Shown piece after piece: positions 1-11,498 of a stretch of DNA of 64,000 bases. The notes under the pieces are model-generated. The model ran no database searches. It was not told where the DNA came from and worked only from the letters and a program-made list of their open reading frames with translations. The translations under genes were made by a program, and so were the position numbers. Position 1 is the first letter of the stretch. Every line of letters begins with the position of its first letter. This DNA comes from Argentina anserina (taxonomy: Eukaryota > Streptophyta > Magnoliopsida > Rosales > Rosaceae). The stretch lies in contig NW_026089531.1 of assembly GCF_933775445.1 (NCBI RefSeq), forward strand, positions 310,001 through 374,000, written 5' to 3'.

Positions 1-441
1 TACTATTCCAATTGTGTATCTTTTCATTTCTCGTTTGAGTATCTTTGTGTAAGGCTTTCAGATGCGAGTTTCTATTGAATTTGAGAGTTTTGCAAGTGTG
101 GGAGTGTGTGTCTTTCAAACTGAGTATCTTTACATCGTTTGCGTATGTTTACTATTCCAATTGTGTATCTTTACATCGTTTGCGTATCTTTACTATTCCA
201 ATTGTGTATCTTTTCATTTCTCGTTTGAGTATCTTTGTGTAAGGCTTTCAGATGCGAGTTTCTATTGAATTTGAGAGTTTTGCAAGTGTGGGAGTGTGTG
301 TCTTTCAAACTGAGTATCTTTACATCGTTTGCGTATGTTTACTATTCCAATTGTGTATCTTTACATCGTTTGCGTATCTTTACTATTCCAATTGTGTATC
401 TTTTCATTTCTCGTTTGAGTATCTTTCTGTAAGGCTTTCGG

Positions 442-630
442 ATGCGAGTTTCTATTGAATTTGAGAGTTTTGCAAGTGTGGGAGTGTGTTTCTTTCAAAC
501 TGAGTATCTTTACATCGTTTGCGTATCTTTACTATTCCGATTGTGTATCTTTACATCGTTTGCGTATCTTTACTATTCCAATTGTGTATCTTTTCATTTC
601 TCGTTTGAGTATCTTTCTGTAAGGCTTCTG
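442..630 (+). repeat. Reference 189-bp monomer with two sub-repeats
   Basis: A clean example of the commonest monomer. Bases 442-503 are the single-copy part from ATGCGAG to CAAACTGA. Bases 504-544 and 545-585 are two 41-bp sub-repeats. Bases 586-608 are a 23-bp related block containing CATTTCTCGTTTGA, and 609-630 are the closing GTATCTTTCTGTAAGGCTT segment. The 190-bp version differs by one base at the junction (CTTTCAGATG or CTTTCGGATG instead of CTTCTGATG). Other recurrent variant positions are ATTGAATTT / ATTGTATTT / ATTAAATTT, GTTTCTTTCAAAC / GTTTCATTCAAAC, and CCAATTG / CCGATTG. I counted 36 A, 30 C, 35 G and 88 T in the consensus. Confidence 0.95.
504..585 (+). repeat. Two 41-bp sub-repeats, each a 19-bp plus a 22-bp block
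   Basis: Each 41-bp unit is a 19-bp block GTATCTTTACATCGTTTGC followed by a 22-bp block that starts GTATCTTTACTATTCC and ends AATTGT. Both blocks open with GTATCTTTAC, as do the neighbouring 23-bp block (GTATCTTTTC) and the closing segment (GTATCTTTCT). The monomer therefore looks as if it grew from a roughly 20-bp GTATCTTT-headed ancestor. Elsewhere the number of 41-bp units per monomer varies from one to five in exact steps. The 22-bp block carries the palindrome CAATTG in most copies. Confidence 0.93.
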
Positions 631-820
631 ATGCGAGTTTCTATTGTATTTGAGAGTTTTGCAAGTGTGGGAGTGTGTTTCTTTCAAACTGAGTATCTTT
701 ACATCGTTTGCGTTTCTTTACTATTCCAATTGTGTATCTTTACATCGTTTGCGTATCTTTACTATTCCAATTATGTATCTTTTCATTTCTCGTTTGAGTA
801 TCTTTCTGTAAGGCTTTCGG

Positions 821-968
821 ATGCGAGTTTCTATTGAATTTGAGAGTTTTGCAAGTGTGGGAGTGTGTTTGATTCAAACTGAGTATCTTTACATCGTTTG
901 CGTATCTTTACTATTCCAATTGTGTATCTTTTTATTTCTCATTTAAGTATCTTTCTGTAAGGCTTCTG
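821..968 (+). repeat. 148-bp monomer with a single sub-repeat
   Basis: This monomer lacks one 41-bp unit (189 minus 41 is 148). Its 23-bp block reads TTTTTATTTCTCATTTAAG instead of TTTTCATTTCTCGTTTGAG. The related form ending CATTTGAG accompanies many of the 148-bp monomers between 14.5 and 60 kb, for example at 17755, 18092+148, 37906, 40580 and 49041, so it is a stable sub-family and not a random loss. The next monomer starts at 969. The same monomer recurs at 2907 in the second 2086-bp copy. Confidence 0.92.
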
Positions 969-1157
969 ATGCGAGTTTCTATTGAATTTGAGAGTTTTGC
1001 AAGTGTGGGAGTGTGTTTCTTTCAAACTGAGTATCTTTACATCGTTTGCGTATCTTTACTATTCCGATTGTGTATCTTTACATCGTTTTCGTATCTTTAC
1101 TATTCCAATTGTGTATCTTTTCATTTCTCGTTTGAGTATTTTTCTGTAAGGCTTCTG

Positions 1158-1387
1158 ATGCGAGTTTCTATTGTATTTGAGAGTTTTGCAAGTGTGGGAG
1201 TGTGTTTCTTTCAAACTGAGTATCTTTACATCGTTTGCGTATGTTTACTATTCCAATTGTGTATCTTTACATCGTTTGCGTATCTTTACTATTCCAATTG
1301 TGTATCTTTACATCGTTTGCGTATCTTTACTATTCCAATTGTGTATCTTTTCATTTCTCGTTTGAGTATCTTTCTGTAAGGCTTCTG
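1158..1387 (+). repeat. 230-bp monomer with three sub-repeats
   Basis: Three consecutive 41-bp units lie between CAAACTGA and the 23-bp block, giving 189 plus 41 bp. The first unit has GTATGTTTAC in place of GTATCTTTAC. Equivalent three-unit monomers occur at 1917, 3244, 4346, 12027, 17063 and elsewhere. Confidence 0.92.
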
Positions 1388-2086
1388 ATGCGAGTTTCTA
1401 TTGTATTTGAGAGTTTTGCAAGTGTGGGAGTGTGTTTCATTCAAACTGAGTATCTTTACATCGTTTGCGTATCTTTACTATTCCAATTGTGTATCTTTTC
1501 ATTTCTCGTTTGAGTATCTTTCTGTAAGGCTTTCAGATGCGAGTTTCTATTGAATTTGAGAGTTTTGCAAGTGTGGGAGTGTGTTTCTTTCAAACTGAGT
1601 ATCTTTACATCGTTTGCGTATCTTTACTATTCCAAATTTGTATCTTTACATCGTTTGCGTATATTTACTATTCCAATTGTGTATATTTTAATTTCTCGTT
1701 TGAGTATCTTTCTGTAAGGCTTTCAGATGCGAGTTTCTATTGAATTTGATAGTTTTGCAAGTGTGGGAGTGTGTTTCTTTCAAACTGAGTATCTTTACAT
1801 CGTTTGCGTATCTTTACTATTCCAATTGTGTATCTTTACATCGTTTGCGTATATTTACTATTCCAATTGTGTATCTTTTCATTTCTCGTTTGAGTATCTT
1901 TCCGTAAGGCTTTCGGATGCGAGTTTCTATTGTATTTGAGAGTTTTGCAAGTGTGGGAGTGTGTTTCTTTCAAACTGAGTATCTTTACATCGTTTGCGTA
2001 TCTTTACTATTCCAATTGTGTATCTTTACATCGTTTGCGTATCTTTACTATTCCAATCGTGTATCTTTACATCGTTTGCGTATCTT

Positions 2087-3811
2087 TACTATTCCAATTG
2101 TGTATCTTTTCATTTCTCGTTTGAGTATCTTTGTGTAAGGCTTTCAGATGCGAGTTTCTATTGAATTTGAGAGTTTTGCAAGTGTGGGAGTGTGTGTCTT
2201 TCAAACTGAGTATCTTTACATCGTTTGCGTATGTTTACTATTCCAATTGTGTATCTTTACATCGTTTGCGTATCTTTACTATTCCAATTGTGTATCTTTT
2301 CATTTCTCGTTTGAGTATCTTTGTGTAAGGCTTTCAGATGCGAGTTTCTATTGAATTTGAGAGTTTTGCAAGTGTGGGAGTGTGTGTCTTTCAAACTGAG
2401 TATCTTTACATCGTTTGCGTATGTTTACTATTCCAATTGTGTATCTTTACATCGTTTGCGTATCTTTACTATTCCAATTGTGTATCTTTTCATTTCTCGT
2501 TTGAGTATCTTTCTGTAAGGCTTTCGGATGCGAGTTTCTATTGAATTTGAGAGTTTTGCAAGTGTGGGAGTGTGTTTCTTTCAAACTGAGTATCTTTACA
2601 TCGTTTGCGTATCTTTACTATTCCGATTGTGTATCTTTACATCGTTTGCGTATCTTTACTATTCCAATTGTGTATCTTTTCATTTCTCGTTTGAGTATCT
2701 TTCTGTAAGGCTTCTGATGCGAGTTTCTATTGTATTTGAGAGTTTTGCAAGTGTGGGAGTGTGTTTCTTTCAAACTGAGTATCTTTACATCGTTTGCGTA
2801 TCTTTACTATTCCAATTGTGTATCTTTACATCGTTTGCGTATCTTTACTATTCCAATTATGTATCTTTTCATTTCTCGTTTGAGTATCTTTCTGTAAGGC
2901 TTTCGGATGCGAGTTTCTATTGAATTTGAGAGTTTTGCAAGTGTGGGAGTGTGTTTGATTCAAACTGAGTATCTTTACATCGTTTGCGTATCTTTACTAT
3001 TCCAATTGTGTATCTTTTTATTTCTCATTTAAGTATCTTTCTGTAAGGCTTCTGATGCGAGTTTATATTGAATTTGAGAGTTTTGCAAGTGTGGGAGTGT
3101 GTTTCTTTCAAACTGAGTATCTTTACATCGTTTGCGTATCTTTACTATTCCGATTGTGTATCTTTACATCGTTTTCGTATCTTTACTATTCCAATTGTGT
3201 ATCTTTTCATTTCTCGTTTGAGTATTTTTCTGTAAGGCTTCTGATGCGAGTTTCTATTGTATTTGAGAGTTTTGCAAGTGTGGGAGTGTGTTTCTTTCAA
3301 ACTGAGTATCTTTACATCGTTTGCGTATGTTTACTATTCCAATTGTGTATCTTTACATCGTTTGCGTATCTTTACTATTCCAATTGTGTATCTTTACATC
3401 GTTTGCGTATCTTTACTATTCCAATTGTGTATCTTTTCATTTCTCGTTTGAGTATCTTTCTGTAAGGCTTCTGATGCGAGTTTCTATTGTATTTGAGAGT
3501 TTTGCAAGTGTGGGAGTGTGTTTCATTCAAACTGAGTATCTTTACATCGTTTGCGTATCTTTACTATTCCAATTGTGTATCTTTTCATTTCTCGTTTGAG
3601 TATCTTTCTGTAAGGCTTTCAGATGCGAGTTTCTATTGAATTTGAGAGTTTTGCAAGTGTGGGAGTGTGTTTCTTTCAAACTGAGTATCTTTACATCGTT
3701 TGCGTATCTTTACTATTCCAAATTTGTATCTTTACATCGTTTGCGTATATTTACTATTCCAATTGTGTATATTTTAATTTCTCGTTTGAGTATCTTTCTG
3801 TAAGGCTTTCG
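2087..3811 (+). repeat. 2086-bp higher-order repeat, copy 2 (partial)
   Basis: This copy matches 1-1725 in monomer order and in minor variants. The one substitution I noted is C at 979 against A at 3065. The match ends near 3811, where the CTTTCAGATG of copy 1 (about 1725) is CTTTCGGATG and the following monomer is of a different type (TTCTATAGTATTTG). Confidence 0.9.
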
Positions 3812-5293
3812 GATGCGAGTTTCTATAGTATTTGAGAGTTTTGCAAGTGTGGGAGTGTGTTTCTTTCAAACTGAGTATCTTTACATCGTTTGCGTATCTT
3901 TACTATTCCAATTGTGTATCTTTACATCGTTTGCGTATCTTTACTATACCAATTGTGTATCTTTTCATTTCTCGTTTGAGTATCTTTCTGTAAGGCTTCT
4001 GATGCGAGTTTCTATTGTATTTGAGAGTTTTGCAAGTGTGGGAGTGTGTTTCTTTCAAACTGAGTATCTTTACATCGTTTGCGTATCTTTACTATTCCAA
4101 TTGGGTATCTTTACATCGTTTGCGTATCTTTACTATTCCAATTGTATGTGTATCTTTTCATTTCTCGTTTGAGTATCTTTCTGTAAGGCTTCTGATGTGA
4201 GTTTTTATTGAATTTGAGAGTTTTGCAAGTGCGAGTGTGTTTCTTTCAAACTGAGTATCTTTACATCGTTTGCGTATCTTTACTCTTCCAATTGTGTGTG
4301 TATCTTTTCATTTCTCGTTTGAGTATCTTTCTGTAAGGCTTTCGGATGCGAGTTTCTATTGTATTTGAGAGTTTTGCAAGTGTGGTAGTGTGTTTCTTTC
4401 AAACTGAGTATCTTTACATCGTTTGCGTATCTTTACTATTCCAATTGTCTATCTTTACATCGTTTGCGTATCTTTACTATTCCAATTGTGTATCTTTACA
4501 TCGTTTGCGTATCTTTACTATACCAATTGTGTATCTTTTCATTTCTCGTTTGAGTATCTTTCTGTAAGGCTTCTGATGCGAGTTTCTATTGAATTTGAGA
4601 GTTTTGCAAGTGTGGGAGTGTGTTTCATTCAAACTGAGTATCTTTACATCGTTTGCGTATCTTTACTATACCAATTGCATATCTTTACATCGTTTGCGTA
4701 TCTTTACTATTCCAATTGTGTATCTTTTCATTTCTCGTTTGAGTATCTTTCTGTAAGGCTTTCGGATGCGAGTTTCTATTGAATTTGAGAGTTTTGCAAG
4801 TGTGGGAGTGTGTTTCATTCAAACTGAGTATCTTTACATCGTTTGCGTATCTTTACTATACCAATTGTGTATCTTTTCATTTCTCGTTTGAGTATCTTTC
4901 TGTAAGGCTTCTGATGCGAGTTTCTATTGTATTTGAGAGTTTTGCAAGTGTGGGAGTGTGTTTCTTTCAAACTGAGTATCTTTACATCGTTTGCGTATCT
5001 TTACTATTCCAATTGGGTATCTTTACATCGTTTGCGTATCTTTACTATTCCAATTGTGTACCTTTTCATTTCTCGTTTGAGTATCTTTCTGTAAGGCTTT
5101 CAGATGCGAGTTTCTATTGAATTTGATAGTTTTGCAAGTGTGGGAGTGTGTTTCTTTCAAACTGAGTATCTTTACATCGTTTGCGTATCTTTACTATTCC
5201 AATTGTGTATCTTTACATCGTTTGCGTATATTTACTATTCCAATTGTGTATCTTTTCATTTCTCGTTTGAGTATCTTTCCGTAAGGCTTTCGG
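3812..5293 (+). repeat. Transition monomers between the 2086-bp block and the 612-bp block
   Basis: Starts are at 3813, 4002, 4195, 4346, 4576, 4766, 4914, 5104 and 5294, giving 189, 193, 151, 230, 190, 148, 190 and 190 bp. The first ATGTGAG monomer (4195), the first TGCGAGTG 2-bp deletion (about 4231) and the first lengthened TGTG run (about 4146) appear here. All three mark the next block. ACTATACC also first appears near 3946. Confidence 0.85.
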
Positions 5294-6855
5294 ATGCGAG
5301 TTTCTTTTGTATTTGAGAGTTTTGCAAGTGTGGGAGTGTGTTTCTTTCAAACTGAGTATCTTTACATCGTTTGCGTATCTTTACTATTCCAATTGTGTAT
5401 CTTTACATCGTTTGCGTATCTTTACTATTCCAATTGTGTGTGTATCTTTTCATTTCTCGTTTGAGTATCTTTCTGTAAGGCTTCTGATGTGAGTTTTTAT
5501 TGAATTTGAGAGTTTTGCAAGTGCGAGTGTGTTTCTTTCAAACTGAGTATCTTTACATCGTTTGCGTATCTTTACTATTCCAATTGCGTATCTTTACATC
5601 GTTTGCGTATCTTTACTATTCCAATTGTGTGTGTATCTTTTCATTTCTCGTTTGAGTATCTTTTTGTAAGGCTTCTGATGTGAGTTTTTATTAAATTTGA
5701 GAGTTTTGCAAGTGCGAGTGTGTTTCTTTCAAACTGAGTATCTTTACATCGTTTGCGTATCTTTACTATTCCAATTGTGTATCTTTACATCGTTTGCGTA
5801 TCTTTACTATTCCAATTGTGTATCTTTACATCGTTTGCGTATCTTTACTATACCAATTGTGTATCTTTTCATTTCTCGTTTGAGTATCTTTCTGTAAAGC
5901 TTCTTATGCGAGTTTCTATTGAATTTGAGAGTTTTGCAAGTGTGGGAGTGTGTTTCTTTCAAACTGAGTATCTTTACATCGTTTGCGTATCTTTACTATT
6001 CCAATTGTGTATCTTTACATCGTTTGCGTATCTTTACTATTCCAATTGTGTGTGTATCTTTTCATTTCTCGTTTGAGTATCTTTCTGTAAGGCTTCTGAT
6101 GTGAGTTTTTATTGAATTTGAGAGTTTTGCAAGTGCGAGTGTGTTTCTTTCAAACTGAGTATCTTTACATCGTTTGCGTATCTTTACTATTCCAATTGCG
6201 TATCTTTACATCGTTTGCGTATCTTTACTATTCCAATTGTGTGTGTATCTTTTCATTTCTCGTTTGAGTATCTTTCTGTAAGGCTTCTGATGTGAGTTTT
6301 TATTAAATTTGAGAGTTTTGCAAGTGCGAGTGTGTTTCTTTCAAACTGAGTATCTTTACATCGTTTGCGTATCTTTACTATTCCAATTGTGTATCTTTAC
6401 ATCGTTTGCGTATCTATACTATTCCAATTGTGTATCTTTACATCGTTTGCGTATCTTTACTATACCAATTGTGTATCTTTTCATTTCTCGTTTGAGTATC
6501 TTTCTGTAAAGCTTCTTATGCGAGTTTCTATTGAATTTGAGAGTTTTGGAAGTGTGGGAGTGTGTTTCATTCAAACTGAGTATCTTTACATCGATTGCGT
6601 ATCTTTACTATACCAATTGCATATCTTTACATCGTTTGCGTATCTTTACTATTCCAATTGTGTATCTTTTCATTTCTCGTTTGAGTATCTTTCTGTAAGG
6701 CTTTCGGATGCGAGTTTCTATTGAATTTGAGAGTTTTGCAAGTGTGGGAGTGTGTTTCATTCAAACTGAGTATCTTTACATCGTTTGCGTATCTTTACTA
6801 TACCAATTGTGTATCTTTTCATTTCTCGTTTGAGTATCTTTCTGTAAAGCTTCTT
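5294..6855 (+). repeat. 1562-bp higher-order repeat, copy 1: two 612-bp trimers plus a 338-bp dimer
   Basis: Monomer lengths are 193, 191, 228, then 193, 191, 228, then 190, 148. The trimer 193+191+228 is 612. The 4-bp TGTG insertion and the 2-bp TGCGAG deletion explain 193 (189+4), 191 (189+4-2) and 228 (230-2). The monomers at 5906 and 6518 begin with GTAAAGCTTCTTATG, which carries a HindIII site. This is a repeat of a repeat: monomer, trimer, then 1562-bp unit. Confidence 0.92.
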
Positions 6856-8417
6856 ATGCGAGTTTCTATTGAATTTGAGAGTTTTGCAAGTGTGGGAGTG
6901 TGTTTCTTTCAAACTGAGTATCTTTACATCGTTTGCGTATCTTTACTATTCCAATTGTGTATCTTTACATCGTTTGCGTATCTTTACTATTCCAATTGTG
7001 TGTGTATCTTTTTATTTCTCGTTTGAGTATCTTTCTGTAAGGCTTCTGATATGAGTTTTTATTGAATTTGAGAGTTTTGCAAGTGCGAGTGTGTTTCTTT
7101 CAAACTGAGTATCTTTACATCGTTTGCGTATCTTTACTATTCCAATTGCGTATCTTTACATCGTTTGCGTATCTTTACTATTCCAATTGTGTGTGTATCT
7201 TTTCATTTCTCGTTTGAGTATCTTTTTGTAAGGCTTCTGATGTGAGTTTTTATTAAATTTGAGAGTTTTGCAAGTGCGAGTGTGTTTCTTTCAAACTGAG
7301 TATCTTTACATCGTTTGCGTATCTTTACTATTCCAATTGTGTATCTTTACATCGTTTGCGTATCTTTACTATTCCAATTGTGTATCTTTACATCGTTTGC
7401 GTATCTTTACTATACCAATTGTGTATCTTTTCATTTCTCGTTTGAGTATCTTTCTGTAAAGCTTCTTATGCGAGTTTCTATTGAATTTGAGAGTTTTGCA
7501 AGTGTGGGAGTGTGTTTCTTTCAAACTGAGTATCTTTACATCGTTTGCGTATCTTTACTATTCCAATTGTGTATCTTTACATCGTTTGCGTATCTTTACT
7601 ATTCCAATTGTGTGTGTATCTTTTCATTTCTCGTTTGAGTATCTTTCTGTAAGGCTTCTGATGTGAGTTTTTATTGAATTTGAGAGTTTTGCAAGTGCGA
7701 GTGTGTTTCTTTCAAACTGAGTATCTTTACATCGTTTGCGTATCTTTACTATTCCAATTGCGTATCTTTACATCGTTTGCGTATCTTTACTATTCCAATT
7801 GTGTGTGTATCTTTTCATTTCTCGTTTGAGTATCTTTCTGTAAGGCTTCTGATGTGAGTTTTTATTAAATTTGAGAGTTTTGCAAGTGCGAGTGTGTTTC
7901 TTTCAAACTGAGTATCTTTACATCGTTTGCGTATCTTTACTATTCCAATTGTGTATCTTTACATCGTTTGCGTATCTTTACTATTCCAATTGCGTATCTT
8001 TACATCGTTTGCGTATCTTTACTATTCCAATTGTGTATCTTTTCATTTCTCGTTTGAGTATCTTTCTGTAAAGCTTCTTATGCGAGTTTCTATTGAATTT
8101 GAGAGTTTTGCAAGTGTGGGAGTGTGTTTCATTCAAACTGAGTATCTTTACATCGATTGCGTATCTTTACTATACCAATTGCATATCTTTACATCGTTTG
8201 CGTATCTTTACTATTCCAATTGTGTATCTTTTCATTTCTCGTTTGAGTATCTTTCTGTAAGGCTTTCGGATGCGAGTTTCTATTGAATTTGAGAGTTTTG
8301 CAAGTGTGGGAGTGTGTTTCATTCAAACTGAGTATCTTTACATCGTTTGCGTATCTTTACTATACCAATTGTGTATCTTTTCATTTCTCGTTTGAGTATC
8401 TTTCTGTAAAGCTTCTT
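6856..8417 (+). repeat. 1562-bp higher-order repeat, copy 2
   Basis: The same 612, 612, 338 order as in 5294-6855, with starts at 6856, 7468, 8080 and 8418. Differences I saw are small, for example TATCTATAC at 6411 against TATCTTTAC here, and CCAATTGCG near 7990. The GTAAAGCTTCTTATG marker precedes 6856, 7468, 8080 and 8418. Confidence 0.92.
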
Positions 8418-9029
8418 ATGCGAGTTTCTATTGAATTTGAGAGTTTTGCAAGTGTGGGAGTGTGTTTCTTTCAAACTGAGTATCTTTACATCGTTTGCGT
8501 ATCTTTACTATTCCAATTGTGTATCTTTACATCGTTTGCGTATCTTTACTATTCCATTTGTGTGTGTATCTTTTCATTTCTCGTTTGAGTATCTTTCTGT
8601 AAGGCTTCTGATGTGAGTTTTTATTGAATTTGAGAGTTTTGCAAGTGCGAGTGTGTTTCTTTCAAACTGAGTATCTTTACATCGTTTGCGTATCTTTACT
8701 ATTCCAATTGCGTATCTTTACATCGTTTGCGTATCTTTACTATTCCAATTGTGTGTGTATCTTTTCATTTCTCGTTTGAGTATCTTTCTGTAAGGCTTCT
8801 GATGTGAGTTTTTATTGAATTTGAGAGTTTTGCAAGTGCGAGTGTGTTTCTTTCAAACTGAGTATCTTTACATCATTTGCGTATCTTTACTATTCCAATT
8901 GTGTATCTTTACATCGTTTGCGTATCTTTACTATTCCAATTGTGTATCTTTACATCGTTTGCGTATCTTTACTATACCAATTGTGTATCTTTTCATTTCT
9001 CGTTTGAGTATCTTTCTGTAAGGCTTCTG
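8418..9029 (+). repeat. Fifth 612-bp trimer, start of a third 1562-bp copy
   Basis: Monomers at 8418, 8611 and 8802 are 193, 191 and 228 bp. The following monomer at 9030 begins with ordinary CTTCTGATG instead of CTTCTTATG, so the 1562-bp pattern stops here. Confidence 0.9.
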
Positions 9030-10274
9030 ATGCGAGTTTCTATTGAATTTGAGAGTTTTGCAAGTGTGGGAGTGTGTTTCATTCAAACTGAGTATCTTTA
9101 CATCGTTTGCGTATCTTTACTATACCAATTGCGTATCTTTACATCGTTTGCGTATCTTTACTATTCCAATTGTGTATCTTTTCATTTCTCGTTTGAGTAT
9201 CTTTCTGTAAGGCTTTCGGATGGGAGTTTCTATTGAATTTGAGAGTTTTGCAAGTGTGGGAGTGTGTTTCATTCAAACTGAGTATCTTTACATCGTTTGC
9301 GTATCTTTACTATACCAATTGCATATCTTTACATCGTTTGCGTATCTTTACTATTCCAATTGTGTATCTTTTCATTTCTCGTTTGAGTATCTTTCTGTAA
9401 GGCTTTCGGATGCGAGTTTCTATTGAATTTGAGAGTTTTGCAAGTGTGGGAGTGTGTTTCATTCAAACTGAGTATCTTTACATCGTTTGCGTATCTTTAC
9501 TATACCAATTGTGTATCTTTTCATTTCTCGTTTGAGTATCTTTCTGTAAGGCTTCTGATGCGAGTTTCTATTGAATTTGAGAGTTTTGCAAGTGTGGGAG
9601 TGTGTTTCTTTCAAACTGAGTATCTTTACATCGTTTGCGTATCTTTACTATTCCAATTGTGTATCTTTACATCGTTTGCATATCTTTACTATTCCAATTG
9701 TGTATCTTTTCATTTCTCGTTTGAGTACCTTTCTGTAAGGCTTCTGATGCGAGTTTCTATTGAATTTGAGAGTTTTGCAAGTGTGGGAGTGTGTTTCTTT
9801 CAAACTGAGTATCTTTACATCGTTTGCGTATCTTTACTATTCCAATTGTGTATCTTTACATCGTTTGCATATCTTTACTATTCCAATTGTGTATCTTTTC
9901 ATTTCTCGTTTGAGTATCTTTCTGTAAGGCTTCTGATGCGAGTTTCTATTGAATTTGAGAGTTTTGCAAGTGTGGGAGTGTGTTTCATTCAAACTGAGTA
10001 TCTTTACATCGTTTGCGTATCTTTACTATACCAATTGTGTATCTTTTCATTTCTCGTTTGAGTATCTTTCTGTAAGGCTTTCAGATGCGAGTTTCTATTG
10101 AATTTGATAGTTTTGCAAGTGTGGGAGTGTGTTTCTTTCAAACTGAGTATCTTTACATCGTTTGCGTATCTTTACTATTCCAATTGTGTATCTTTACATC
10201 GTTTGCGTATATTTACTATTCCAATTGTGTATCTTTTCATTTCTCGTTTGAGTATCTTTCTGTAAGGCTTTCGG
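9030..10274 (+). repeat. Mixed monomers, including a 189-bp tandem pair
   Basis: Lengths are 190, 190, 148, 189, 189, 149 and 190, with starts at 9030, 9220, 9410, 9558, 9747, 9936, 10085 and 10275. The pair 9558 and 9747 shares the otherwise uncommon TTTGCATATC, so it is a local single-monomer duplication. The monomer at 10085 (AATTTGATAG) matches those at 1727 and 5104. Confidence 0.88.
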
Positions 10275-11498
10275 ATGCGAGTTTCTATTGTATTTGAGAG
10301 TTTTGCAAGTGTGGGAGTGTGTTTCTTTCAAACTGAGTATCTTTACATCGTTTGCGTATCTTTACTATTCCAATTGTGTATCTTTACATCGTTTGCGTAT
10401 CTTTACTATTCCAATTGTGTGTGTATCTTTTCATTTCTCGTTTGAGTATCTTTCTGTAAGGCTTCTGATGTGAGTTTTTATTGAATTTGAGAGTTTTGCA
10501 AGTGCGAGTGTGTTTCTTTCAAACTGAGTATCTTTACATCGTTTGCGTATCTTTACTATTCCAATTGCGTATCTTTACATCGTTTGCGTATCTTTACTAT
10601 TCCAATTGTGTGTGTATCTTTTCATTTCTCGTTTGAGTATCTTTTTGTAAGGCTTCTGATGTGAATTTTTATTAAATTTGAGAGTTTTGCAAGTGCGAGT
10701 GTGTTTCTTTCAAACTGAGTATCTTTACATCGTTTGCGTATCTTTACTATTCCAATTGTGTATCTTTACATCGTTTGCGTATCTTTACTATTCCAATTGT
10801 GTATCTTTACATCGTTTGCGTATCTTTACTATACCAATTGTGTATCTTTTCATTTCTCGTTTGAGTATCTTTCTGTAAAGCTTCTTATGCGAGTTTCTAT
10901 TGAATTTGAGAGTTTTGCAAGTGTGGGAGTGTGTTTCTTTCAAACTGAGTATCTTTACATCGTTTGCGTATCTTTACTATTCCAATTGTGTATCTTTACA
11001 TCGTTTGCGTATCTTTACTATTCCAATTGTGTGTGTATCTTTTCATTTCTCGTTTGAGTATCTTTCTGTAAGGCTTCTGATGTGAGTTTTTATTGAATTT
11101 GAGAGTTTTGCAAGTGCGAGTGTGTTTCTTTCAAACTGAGTATCTTTACATCGTTTGCGTATCTTTACTATTCCAATTGCGTATCTTTACATCGTTTGCG
11201 TATCTTTACTATTCCAATTGTGTGTGTATCTTTTCATTTCTCGTTTGAGTATCTTTCTGTAAGGCTTCTGATGTGAGTTTTTATTAAATTTGAGAGTTTT
11301 GCAAGTGCGAGTGTGTTTCTTTCAAACTGAGTATCTTTACATCGTTTGCGTATCTTTACTATTCCAATTGTGTATCTTTACATCGTTTGCGTATCTTTAC
11401 TATTCCAATTGTGTATCTTTACATCGTTTGCGTATCTTTACTATACCAATTGTGTATCTTTTCATTTCTCGTTTGAGTATCTTTCTGTAAAGCTTCTT
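10275..11498 (+). repeat. Second, separated block of two 612-bp trimers
   Basis: Starts at 10275, 10887 and 11499 repeat the 612-bp trimer. The segment from about 10085 to 11700 matches 5104 to about 6720 at a constant offset of 4981 bp. Small differences include TTTCTTTTG near 5303 against TTTCTATTG near 10284. This is a dispersed copy, separated from the first trimer cluster by about 1.2 kb. Confidence 0.9.

Larger units (their letters stand above)
1..2086 (+). repeat. 2086-bp higher-order repeat, copy 1 (11 monomers)
   Basis: Successive starts from 62 give lengths 190, 190, 189, 190, 148, 189, 230, 149, 190, 190 and 231, which sum to 2086. The order and variants repeat from 2087. The first two monomers (GTGTGTGTC, GTATGTTTAC, TTTGTGTAAGG) are themselves a 190-bp tandem pair. 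Confidence 0.92.

Noticed and set aside
504..585. Regulatory site at the CAATTG palindrome of each sub-repeat
   Set aside because: A six-base palindrome repeated with the satellite is expected from copying alone. Nothing around it indicates an operator or promoter.
442..630. CENP-B box in the monomer
   Set aside because: The nearest match, TTCGGATGCGAG in the CTTTCGGATG monomers, lacks the required A and the CGGG of the canonical TTCG....A..CGGG box, and most monomers lack even the TTCG.
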